A stretch of DNA of 22,035 nt, taken from contig JACOVJ010000063.1 in NCBI GenBank assembly GCA_016177385.1, positions 1-22,035 on the forward strand. The letters run 5' to 3'. Source of the DNA: Candidatus Niyogiibacteriota bacterium (GTDB lineage Bacteria > Patescibacteriota > Minisyncoccia > HO2-45-28). The notes under the pieces are model-generated. The model was not told the origin of the DNA, searched no databases, and saw nothing but the letters and a program-made list of their open reading frames with translations. Every line of letters starts with the position of its first letter. The first letter of the stretch is position 1. Shown piece after piece: positions 6,309 to 14,256 of the stretch. A program made the position numbers and the translations under genes.

Positions 6309-9300
6309 ATGGAAAAAAAGCATTTTTCCGAGTACAAACCGCCGCTGGTCGGACTTCCCCCGCTGGCTTCGCCCCAGCTCGATTCGTTCCAGGGGTTCTT
6401 GGAAAAAGGACTGAAGGAGCTTTTTGATGAATTTTCGCCGATCGAGGATTATGCCGGAAAAGAGCTCTCCCTCGAATTCGCGGGATTCACGCTCGATGAG
6501 CCGAAGTGCGATGAATATCATGCAAAGACCCATAACCTTTCCTACGAAGCGCCGCTTCGCGTTCGCGCGCGGCTTATCAATAAACGCACCAAAGAAGTAA
6601 AAGAGCAGGAAATTTTCTTGACCGACTTGCCGCTGATGACACCGCGCGGCACTTTTATTGTAAACGGCGTGGAACGCGTTGTGGTGTCGCTCTTGGCGCG
6701 TTCATTCGGTCTGTATTTTACGGCGGATGCATTCGGTGGCCGCAAATATTTCGGCGCGAAGATCATTCCGTCCCGCGGCGCGTGGATCGAACTCGAAACC
6801 GAAGCGGATGACGCGATCTACGCGCGCATCGACCGGAAACGCAAATTTCCGGTCACGATGCTTCTGCGCATTTTAGGGCTCGAGGCCGAGGAGGACATCA
6901 AAAAAACATTTGCGGATGTGGATACGGGAGAATCGGCCTATATCGCGCGCACGCTCGAGAAGGATTCGACAAAAAATGCCGAAGAAGCCTATGTGGAAGT
7001 GTACAAACGCATCCGCCCCGGGGAACTCGCGACCGTGGAAAACGCGCGTGAACTTTTTGACGGGATGTTCTCTCCCGACCGTTATGATCTGTCGGCGGTC
7101 GGCCGCCATAAATTGAATAACCGGCTGGGCGTCGACCGCACCGTCCGCAAGGACATGCGCACGCTCGCGCTCGACGACCTGGCGCTCATCGTTCGGCATA
7201 TCATTGAAATGAATAACGATCCGATGGCGCAGCCGGATGACATCGATCACTTGGGAAATCGCCGGATCCGCGGTGTGGGCGAGATGCTCCAGCAAAAACT
7301 CCGGGTCGGCATGATGCGGATCAAGCGCACGGCGCAGGACCGCATGTCCACGCTCGATATTTTCACGCTAACGCCGGCGCAACTCATCAATATCCGGCCG
7401 TTCATGGCGGCGGTCAAAGAATTTTTCACCACCAGCCAGCTTTCGCAATTCATGCGTCAGGAAAACGTGCTCTCCGAGCTCGAACATTTGCGGCGGCTGA
7501 CCGCCATGGGTCCGGGGGGGCTCACCAAAGAGCGCGCAGGATTCGAAGTTCGCGACGTGCATCCGTCCCACTACGGCCGGATCTGTCCGATCCAGACGCC
7601 GGAAGGGCCGAACATCGGGTTGGTGGTGCATCTATCGAGTTTTGTGCGCATCAATGATCTGGGAATTTTGGAAAGCCCGTATGCCAAAGTGGTCAAGAGT
7701 GCCGTGACCAAGGAGATCGTCTATCTGACCGCATTCGACGAGGCGCGTTACAACATCGCGGCCGCGGGCATGAAAGTGGATGAGAAGGGCGCTATTTTGG
7801 AGGAAGAAGTGGAGGGCCGCGTCAAGACACAGCCGGGATTGATCCGGCGCGAGGACGTTCATTTCGTGGACGTTTCTCCCGCGCAGGCATTCAGCGTTTC
7901 GACGACCCTCATCCCGTTTTTGAATCACGATGACGCGAACCGTGCCATGATGGGCTCGAACATGCAGAGACAGGCCGTGCCGTGCATCAAGCCCGCATTG
8001 CCGCTGGTCGCGACGGGATTGGAAGCGAAGGTTGCCGAGGACTCCGGACGGTTGGTCGTTGCGGCCGCGGATGGCGTTGTCAAAAAAGTGGATGCGGGCG
8101 CGATCACGATCCGGTCAGGTTCGAAGGACCATGAGTATAAGCTCGTGAATTTTTTGCGCTCCAACGATTTTACGTCCATTCATCAGCGGCCGCTCGTGGA
8201 TCTGGGCCAAAAAGTGAAAAAAGGCGACGTGCTCGCCGATGTGACGTCTACGGATCGGGGGCAGCTGGCCTTGGGTCAAAATTTGCTGGTTGCGTTCATG
8301 TCATGGGGCGGCGCGAACTTCGAGGATGCCATCATCATTTCGGAGCGCTTGGTCAAGGATGATATTTTCACGTCCATGCATATGACCAATTACACGGCCG
8401 CGGTGCGCGATACAAAATTGGGTCCGGAGGTGACCACCTACGATATTCCGAATGTCGGTGAGGACAAATTGAAAGATCTGGACGAGGAGGGGATCGTGCG
8501 CATCGGTGCCGAGGTCCTACCCGGCGACATTTTGGTCGGGAAGATCACGCCGAAGGGCGAAGCGGACCTGACGCCGGAGGAGAGGCTTTTGCGCGCGATC
8601 TTCGGAGAAAAAGCTCGGGAAGTGAAGGACACGTCGCTTCGTCTGCCGCATGGTCGTCAGGACCGCGTGGTCGGGGTCAAGATCTTTTCTCGCGAAGCGG
8701 GGGATCAGCTCGAAACCGGCGTCATCAAGCAGATCCAGGTGGAATTGGCGCAACTGCGCAAGGTCATGGTAGGCGACAAGCTGGCGGGCCGGCACGGGAA
8801 TAAAGGCGTTATTTCAAAGATCCTGCCAGCAGAGGACATGCCGTTTTTAGAGGATGGAACACCGGTGGATATCATTTTGAACCCGCTGGGTGTGGCGTCG
8901 CGTATGAATATCGGACAAATTTTTGAGACCCACCTCGGCTGGGCCGCGGACCGGCTTGGGTACCAAGCCATTGTGCCGCCGTTCCAGGGCGCGTCCGAAG
9001 AGGAGATCAAAGAAGAAATGGTCAAAGCCGGCATTCCGGCATCCGGTAAAGTAAAACTCTATGACGGCCGCACCGGCGACGCGTTCGACCAGCCGGTGAC
9101 CGTGGGCCAAATTTACATCATGAAGCTGGAGCACATGGTGGAGGAAAAGATCCACATGCGTTCCACGGGCCCGTATTCGCTCATTACCCAGCAGCCGCTC
9201 GGCGGCAAGGCACAGGGCGGCGGCCAGCGTTTTGGAGAAATGGAAGTGTGGGCGCTCGAAGGATACGGCGCGGCGTATACGCTTCAAGAAATGCTCACGA

Positions 9301-9530
9301 TCAAATCCGATGATGTGATGGGCCGCGCGGCCGCGTATGACGCGATCGTGCGGGGAGAACCGTTCAAGAGTCCGAATTTACCGGCGTCATTTCATGTGTT
9401 GCTGAACGAACTCCGCGGTCTTTCGCTCGACATCGAATTGGTCGGCGGCGAGGCGCCGACCACGGCGCCAGATATGGGACATCGCGAGGCGGGGGTCGCC
9501 GCTTTTTCAGAAACCGCGCGCCGCGCATAA
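6309..9530 (+). CDS. rpoB: RNA polymerase beta subunit
   Basis: 1073 aa, shorter than E. coli RpoB (1342 aa), lacking the large lineage-specific insertions, as in other compact bacteria. It forms the catalytic core of RNA polymerase with beta', alpha and omega. Conserved blocks seen: GVERVVVSLLARS (about 120-132), the rifampicin-pocket region LSQFM...LTAMGPGGLTKERAG (about 378-410), HYGRICPIQTPEGPNIGLV, GDKLAGRHGNKGVIS (about 822), NPLGVASRMNIGQI, and the C-terminal GGKAQGGGQRFGEMEVWAL and SFHVLLNELRGLSLDIEL. In the rifampicin pocket, E. coli D516, P520 and S531 are replaced by R, V and T. It starts at ATG 6309 with no Shine-Dalgarno after a 125-nt leader, and stops 4 bp before rpoC. Confidence 0.98.
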   Translation: MEKKHFSEYKPPLVGLPPLASPQLDSFQGFLEKGLKELFDEFSPIEDYAGKELSLEFAGFTLDEPKCDEYHAKTHNLSYEAPLRVRARLINKRTKEVKEQEIFLTDLPLMTPRGTFIVNGVERVVVSLLARSFGLYFTADAFGGRKYFGAKIIPSRGAWIELETEADDAIYARIDRKRKFPVTMLLRILGLEAEEDIKKTFADVDTGESAYIARTLEKDSTKNAEEAYVEVYKRIRPGELATVENARELFDGMFSPDRYDLSAVGRHKLNNRLGVDRTVRKDMRTLALDDLALIVRHIIEMNNDPMAQPDDIDHLGNRRIRGVGEMLQQKLRVGMMRIKRTAQDRMSTLDIFTLTPAQLINIRPFMAAVKEFFTTSQLSQFMRQENVLSELEHLRRLTAMGPGGLTKERAGFEVRDVHPSHYGRICPIQTPEGPNIGLVVHLSSFVRINDLGILESPYAKVVKSAVTKEIVYLTAFDEARYNIAAAGMKVDEKGAILEEEVEGRVKTQPGLIRREDVHFVDVSPAQAFSVSTTLIPFLNHDDANRAMMGSNMQRQAVPCIKPALPLVATGLEAKVAEDSGRLVVAAADGVVKKVDAGAITIRSGSKDHEYKLVNFLRSNDFTSIHQRPLVDLGQKVKKGDVLADVTSTDRGQLALGQNLLVAFMSWGGANFEDAIIISERLVKDDIFTSMHMTNYTAAVRDTKLGPEVTTYDIPNVGEDKLKDLDEEGIVRIGAEVLPGDILVGKITPKGEADLTPEERLLRAIFGEKAREVKDTSLRLPHGRQDRVVGVKIFSREAGDQLETGVIKQIQVELAQLRKVMVGDKLAGRHGNKGVISKILPAEDMPFLEDGTPVDIILNPLGVASRMNIGQIFETHLGWAADRLGYQAIVPPFQGASEEEIKEEMVKAGIPASGKVKLYDGRTGDAFDQPVTVGQIYIMKLEHMVEEKIHMRSTGPYSLITQQPLGGKAQGGGQRFGEMEVWALEGYGAAYTLQEMLTIKSDDVMGRAAAYDAIVRGEPFKSPNLPASFHVLLNELRGLSLDIELVGGEAPTTAPDMGHREAGVAAFSETARRA

Positions 9531-9534
9531 TTCC

Positions 9535-12500
9535 ATGGAACCAACAACCGCCCCCATTGATTTTAAAGCGATCTCGTTAAAACTCGCGTCACCCGAGAGA
9601 ATTTTGTCGTGGTCGAGAGGAGAGGTCACGAAACCCGAGACCATCAATTACCGGACCCAACGCGCAGAAAAAGACGGTCTGTTCGATGAACGGATCTTCG
9701 GTCCGGAAAAGGATTACGAGTGTTATTGCGGCAAATACCGCCGTATCCGGTATAAGGGGATCGTGTGCGATAAGTGCGGCGTGGAGGTAACGCGTTCGAT
9801 CGTGCGCCGCGAACGGATGGGACATATCGCGCTCGCAAGCCCCGTGGCGCACATTTGGTTTTTGCGCGGCGTGCCGTCCCGCATCGGGCTGTTGTTCGAC
9901 CTGACGCTCGCGGATCTTGAGCGCGTGATCTATTTTGCGGGTTACATTGTGACAAGCGTGGACGAAAAAGCGCGTCGGGATCGGATCACGGATCTTGAGC
10001 GCGAATTCAAGCAAAAATCAAAAGAGGCCGACCGCGCGACACTCTCGAAACTCAAGACCGCATTCGAAAGAACAAAAGCAGAACTCGAGGGCCTGCGTCC
10101 ATTGCAGATCGTGTCTGAGATCGAGTATCACCGGTTGAGCTTAAAATTCGCCGATGTCTTCGAGGCCGACATCGGTGCCAAGGCTCTGCATGAGATCGCG
10201 CGCTCCGTTGATCTGCATAAACTCGCGGCGGAATTGGAAAACGAATTGAAACGCGCGGACGTTGCGGATCAAAAAAGGCTCATTCGGCGATTAGGCATGG
10301 TCAAAGGAATGATTCGAGCGGGCGTGCGTCCCGAATGGATGTTCCTGACCGTGATCCCCATTACGCCGCCGGCATTCCGGCCGATGGTGGCATTGGACGG
10401 CGGGCGGCATGCGACGTCGGACGTCAACGATCTCTATCGCCGCGTCATCAACCGCAACAATCGTCTGAAAAAACTCACGGAACTGGGAGCGCCCGAAGTG
10501 ATCGTGCGCAACGAGAAACGCATGCTGCAGGAAGCCGTGGATGCGCTGCTCGATAACAGCATCCGACGGGGGCACGCCGCGGTCACGAGTCAGGCGCAAA
10601 AACGCGCCCTTAAATCGTTGGCGGACGCGCTCCGCGGAAAACAAGGGCGGTTCCGTCAGAATTTGCTTGGTAAGCGCGTGGATTATTCCGGTCGATCCGT
10701 CATCGTGGTCGGGCCTGCGCTCAAATTGCATCAATGCGGGATCCCGAAGCATATGGCGCTCGAACTCTTCCGCCCGTTTGTCATTGCGAATCTGATCTCG
10801 AAAGGATTTGCGCATAATATCCGGGGCGCGAACCGCACCATTGACGAGCCGACGCCCGACGTGTGGGCGGCGCTCGAAGAAGTGATCAAGGATAAATTCG
10901 TGCTATTGAATCGCGCGCCGACGCTGCATCGGTTGGGAGTTCAGGCGTTTCAGCCGGTGCTCATCGAGGGCAATGCCCTGCAGATCCATCCGTTGGTGTG
11001 TCAGGCGTACAATGCCGACTTTGACGGCGACCAAATGGCGGTCCATGTGCCGCTGACCCAAGAGGCGCAAAAAGAGGCGCGTGAACTGATGTGGTCCATC
11101 CGCAATCTGACCAAGCCCGGCACCGGAGACCCGATCGTGAATCCGACGCAGGATATGGTGCTCGGCATTTACTGGCTTACGAAAATTTTTCCCGGGTTGA
11201 AGGGCGAGGGCAACGTGTACTCGAGTCCCAACGAAGCCATCTTGGCGTCGGAATTCGGCGATGTGCATCTGAAAGCGAAGGTCAGGGTCGCCATCACAGC
11301 GAACCCAAAATATCGCATTGTTGCCGAAAAAGGGGAGTACCTCGAAACATCCGTTGGCCGGCTGCTTTTCAATAGCACCCTGCCGGACGATTTTGAATAC
11401 ATCAATGATGAGGTCCGTAAAAAAGATCTCGAACGGATGGTTTCCACCCTGATCGGGCGTTACGGCCGCGAGGCGATCCCGGGGATCTTGGACAAGATCA
11501 AAAATTTCGGCTTTCAGTACGCGACAACGTCGGGCATTTCGTGGGGCGTTGACGATCTGCGGGTTCCGGAAGAAAAGCCGCAATTGATCGCGGAGGCCCA
11601 AGTGCAGGCGGCCGAGATCGAGCGCCAGTACAACGAAGGGCTTCTGACCAACGACGAGCGGTACAAAAAGATCGTCGAAACGTGGAAAGGGGTAAAACAA
11701 AAAGTGGATGCGCTGGTCCCGAAAGCGCTCGACGAACTCGGTTCGGTGTACGCCATGGTGTCATCGGCCGCTCGCGGAAACTGGATCCAGGTTTCGCAAA
11801 TGTCCGGCATGCGGGGATTGGTGCTGAACCCGGCCGGCCGCATCATCGAGCTCCCGATCATTTCCAATTACAAGGAGGGACTGGGCGTTCTTGAGTATTT
11901 CATTTCAACGCACGGCGCGCGAAAAGGAACGGCGGATACGGCGCTCAAAACGTCCGCGGCCGGATACCTCACGCGCCGGCTTGTGGACGTGGCACAGGAC
12001 GTCATCATCGAGGAGGAGGATTGCGGAGATAGCGAAGGATTTTTGGTCACGCGCCGCGAGGCCGAGGATTTCGGGAAAGGGCTTTCCTCGCGCATTTTTG
12101 GGCGCGTCTTGGCGCGGGACGTCAAAGACCGCCATGGAAAAACCGTACTGAAGCGCGGGAGCTTCCTCGGTTTCGAGGATTCCGAAAAGATCGAAAAAAG
12201 CGAGGTGGATGAGATTTTCATCCGAAGCCCGCTCGCGTGCAGAACATTCCGGGGCATTTGTCAGCAATGCTATGGCTATGACCTCGGGACGAACGAGGCC
12301 GTGGGATTGGGCGAGGCCGTGGGAATCGTGGCGGCGCAGGCGATCGGCGAACCGGGCACCCAGCTGACCATGCGCACGTTCCATACCGGAGGCGTGGCGG
12401 TCGGCGGCGACATCACCATGGGTCTTCCGCGCGTGGAGGAATTGTTCGAGATCCGCACGCCTGCGATCCCGGCGGTCCTTGCGGATTGTAAAGGAACAGT

Positions 12501-13137
12501 TCTCGATATTGAGGAAGACGGCCATGAGCGCGTGGTCAAGGTACTGCTCGATGCCGGCTCCAAGAAAGCAAAGACCGAATCGAAGGAATTCCGGATCCCA
12601 TTCGGCCGGATGCTGGCCACGGAAAAGGGCGCCGACGTCGGGCCAGGTACGCGACTGTCCGACGGCCCGATCGACATCCGGCAACTCTTTACGCTGATGG
12701 GTTCGGAAGCCGCCGAGCGGTATATTTTGAACGAAGTTTCGCATCTCTACACCCTGCAGGGTGCGTCCATCAACCCGAAGCACGTCGAGATCATCGTGCG
12801 CCAGATGTTCGCACATGTGCGTATCTCCGAACCGGGGACCACTAATTTTGCCATCGGCGATGGCGTGAAAAACGCGGCATTCCTGGAGGAAAACCGTGAC
12901 ACGAAAAAAACCGGTGGCAAACCCGCCAAAGGAGAGCCGTTTCCGCTGGGCATTACGCGCTCCGCACTCGCATCATCCAGTTTCCTTGCGGCGGCCTCAT
13001 TCCAGGAAACCACGCGCGTCTTGATTTCCGCGGCGCTTGAGGGCCGTCTCGACACGCTGCGGGGACTGAAAGAAAATGTTATCATCGGCCGCGTCATTCC
13101 CGCCGGCACCGGATTTCATCGGAAAACCGCAAAGTAA
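9535..13137 (+). CDS. rpoC: RNA polymerase beta' subunit
   Basis: 1200 aa. It carries the active-site NADFDGD motif, whose Asp495, Asp497 and Asp499 bind the catalytic magnesium. The N-terminal zinc site is CYC...CDKC (about 62-81). The second zinc site uses Cys in EEEDCGDSEGF and CRTFRGICQQC. The trigger-loop/bridge region GEPGTQLTMRTFHTGG and the later GLPRVEELFEIRTP are intact. The shelf and lid motif RPMVALDGGRHATSDVNDLY is also clear. Length matches bacteria that lack the large E. coli-type insertions. The 4-bp gap after rpoB indicates one operon with probable translational coupling, since there is no Shine-Dalgarno. A long terminator hairpin follows. Confidence 0.98.
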   Translation: MEPTTAPIDFKAISLKLASPERILSWSRGEVTKPETINYRTQRAEKDGLFDERIFGPEKDYECYCGKYRRIRYKGIVCDKCGVEVTRSIVRRERMGHIALASPVAHIWFLRGVPSRIGLLFDLTLADLERVIYFAGYIVTSVDEKARRDRITDLEREFKQKSKEADRATLSKLKTAFERTKAELEGLRPLQIVSEIEYHRLSLKFADVFEADIGAKALHEIARSVDLHKLAAELENELKRADVADQKRLIRRLGMVKGMIRAGVRPEWMFLTVIPITPPAFRPMVALDGGRHATSDVNDLYRRVINRNNRLKKLTELGAPEVIVRNEKRMLQEAVDALLDNSIRRGHAAVTSQAQKRALKSLADALRGKQGRFRQNLLGKRVDYSGRSVIVVGPALKLHQCGIPKHMALELFRPFVIANLISKGFAHNIRGANRTIDEPTPDVWAALEEVIKDKFVLLNRAPTLHRLGVQAFQPVLIEGNALQIHPLVCQAYNADFDGDQMAVHVPLTQEAQKEARELMWSIRNLTKPGTGDPIVNPTQDMVLGIYWLTKIFPGLKGEGNVYSSPNEAILASEFGDVHLKAKVRVAITANPKYRIVAEKGEYLETSVGRLLFNSTLPDDFEYINDEVRKKDLERMVSTLIGRYGREAIPGILDKIKNFGFQYATTSGISWGVDDLRVPEEKPQLIAEAQVQAAEIERQYNEGLLTNDERYKKIVETWKGVKQKVDALVPKALDELGSVYAMVSSAARGNWIQVSQMSGMRGLVLNPAGRIIELPIISNYKEGLGVLEYFISTHGARKGTADTALKTSAAGYLTRRLVDVAQDVIIEEEDCGDSEGFLVTRREAEDFGKGLSSRIFGRVLARDVKDRHGKTVLKRGSFLGFEDSEKIEKSEVDEIFIRSPLACRTFRGICQQCYGYDLGTNEAVGLGEAVGIVAAQAIGEPGTQLTMRTFHTGGVAVGGDITMGLPRVEELFEIRTPAIPAVLADCKGTVLDIEEDGHERVVKVLLDAGSKKAKTESKEFRIPFGRMLATEKGADVGPGTRLSDGPIDIRQLFTLMGSEAAERYILNEVSHLYTLQGASINPKHVEIIVRQMFAHVRISEPGTTNFAIGDGVKNAAFLEENRDTKKTGGKPAKGEPFPLGITRSALASSSFLAAASFQETTRVLISAALEGRLDTLRGLKENVIIGRVIPAGTGFHRKTAK

Positions 13138-13145
13138 TCACTGTA

Positions 13146-13204
13146 AAACTAACCCAAAGGGTGGTCCTTTTCCGATTCCTAGGGACTACCCTTTGGGTCA
13201 GTTT
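13146..13204 (+). terminator. Long hairpin terminator after rpoC
   Basis: The 16-bp stem 13152-13167/13183-13198 (one G-T) is extended by AAACT/AGTTT (13146-13150/13200-13204) across one mismatch, giving about 21 bp. The following U-tract is weak (GTTTGATAC). The A-rich 5' side makes it possible that it also works on the opposite strand. Confidence 0.75.
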
Positions 13205-13248
13205 GATACAATGGAATGAGCATCGTTCCTTAAAATATCGAGGGCGCC

Positions 13249-13653
13249 ATGTTCATACCGATCTATGGGCTCATGATGCTGTTGGGGTTGGCGGCGTTTT
13301 TGTTGTGGCGCGCTCGTATGCGTAGTTTGGGTGTGTGCGCGATCGTTGTCTTAGCCGGCGCATTCTCGAATTGGCTGGCGGTCACCGTGAACGGCAGTCA
13401 TATGCCGGTCATCGGGACCGATCTCGATGGCGCGCGCTTGCCGTGGCTCTGTGATATCTTTCACATCCCGAAACTTTTTCATCTGACGTTCTGGGAAACC
13501 GACATCGTCATCAATTCCACGGACATCGCCGGATATTACAGCATCGGCGATTTTGTGATCGGCGCGGGTATCGCCGCTATCGCTCTTATTATTCTCCGAT
13601 GGTTTTTTTGCAAAGCGCTTTCGCGCGTTTTCCGACCCCGATCCGTCCGCTGA
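13249..13653 (+). CDS. Small polytopic membrane protein, DUF5317-like
   Basis: 134 aa with hydrophobic segments at about 2-20, 27-46 and 101-121. The motifs NGSHMPV (48-54), CDIFHIP (68-74) and YYSIGDFVIGAG (96-107) resemble the conserved pattern of DUF5317 proteins, whose function is unknown. The assignment is by memory of the pattern, not a search. ATG 13249 is preceded by GAGGG at suitable spacing. It lies after the rpoC terminator and before its own terminator, so it is probably a single-gene unit; I do not see a convincing promoter. The C-terminus is basic and the TGA stop falls within the terminator hairpin. Confidence 0.72.
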   Translation: MFIPIYGLMMLLGLAAFLLWRARMRSLGVCAIVVLAGAFSNWLAVTVNGSHMPVIGTDLDGARLPWLCDIFHIPKLFHLTFWETDIVINSTDIAGYYSIGDFVIGAGIAAIALIILRWFFCKALSRVFRPRSVR

Positions 13654-13670
13654 CGGACTCGGGATTTTTG
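13637..13670 (+). terminator. Intrinsic terminator overlapping the stop of the DUF5317-like gene
   Basis: CCCGATCCGTC (13637-13647) pairs with GACGGA(C)TCGGG (13652-13663), one bulged C, loop CGCT, followed by ATTTTTG. The TGA stop at 13651-13653 is inside the hairpin. Confidence 0.85.
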
Positions 13671-13684
13671 CATTTCAGCCATGC

Positions 13685-13713
13685 TTGACAAAAACATCCT
13701 TTGATAGTATTTT
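13685..13713 (+). promoter_or_regulatory. Promoter of the acidic orphan gene
   Basis: TTGACA (13685-13690), 17-bp spacer, TATTTT (13708-13713). The -35 is perfect and the -10 is weaker. The start would be near 13720, giving a leader of about 40 nt that contains AAGGAGGT. Confidence 0.65.
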
Positions 13714-13759
13714 CTTTTTAGAGTTTCTTAACCCCAAACGCCAATGTAAGGAGGTAGGT

Positions 13760-14182
13760 GTGGAAACAGAATGTATCAAAGCGGAATATTCAGTAGGTGA
13801 CTACGTCTGGTATTGTATCGAGTATCAAGATTATCTGTTGATGGTTCGGTGTAAAATCATCGAAATCGATGATCATTTCCGAAGGCAGCATCCCAGCGGG
13901 TACATTTTTTATAGCCTCGATGAACCGGTGGGTCATTCCGTTGACGCGGACATGCTCTCTCCAGAATTTGATGAGAGGGAGGGATTCTCGGATGATGAGG
14001 GCGAGTTTGTTCCCGATACCAACCATTCGGGCTCACTGCTTGAAGATTGGCGCGCTGGGATGATCGAATTTATTTGCAAAACGCACGAATACGAGGTGAG
14101 CATCGCCGATGTTCGCCATGCGTGCCAATTAAAAGAGAAAACAGAAGGCGAGGACTGGTTCGTTTTCAGGAAAAAACAATAA
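13760..14182 (+). CDS. Acidic hypothetical protein
   Basis: 140 aa from GTG 13760. I chose this start because a full Shine-Dalgarno AAGGAGGT (13748-13755) lies just upstream, while a longer reading from TTG 13685 would begin inside the promoter. No recognised family. The protein is rich in Asp/Glu (for example EFDEREGFSDDEGEF in the middle). It has an N-terminal part (VGDYVWYCIEYQDYLLMVRCKIIEID) that looks like a small SH3-like or Tudor-like beta barrel, and a C-terminal part with helices. There is no signal peptide or membrane segment, so it is cytoplasmic. It has its own promoter and terminator. The consensus Shine-Dalgarno and simple layout differ from most neighbours and might reflect acquisition from elsewhere; that is an inference only. 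Confidence 0.75.
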   Translation: METECIKAEYSVGDYVWYCIEYQDYLLMVRCKIIEIDDHFRRQHPSGYIFYSLDEPVGHSVDADMLSPEFDEREGFSDDEGEFVPDTNHSGSLLEDWRAGMIEFICKTHEYEVSIADVRHACQLKEKTEGEDWFVFRKKQ

Positions 14183-14191
14183 TTTTTACAG

Positions 14192-14226
14192 CCGCATTTT
14201 CAGCAGGAAATGCGGTTTTCTTTTTT
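14192..14226 (+). terminator. Intrinsic terminator after the acidic orphan gene
   Basis: CCGCATTTTC (14192-14201) pairs with GGAAATGCGG (14206-14215), loop AGCA, then TTTTCTTTTTT. A second near-perfect palindrome (11-bp arms TTTACGAGGTC/GACCTCGTAAA, about 14224-14246) lies between this and the end of the convergent RNase J gene and may serve that gene. Confidence 0.88.
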
Positions 14227-14256
14227 ACGAGGTCCGACCTCGTAAATCTTGGCGGA

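Noticed and set aside
11905..12816. Minus-strand open frame of 303 codons opposite rpoC
   Set aside because: Antisense shadow of conserved beta' motifs with no signals of its own.
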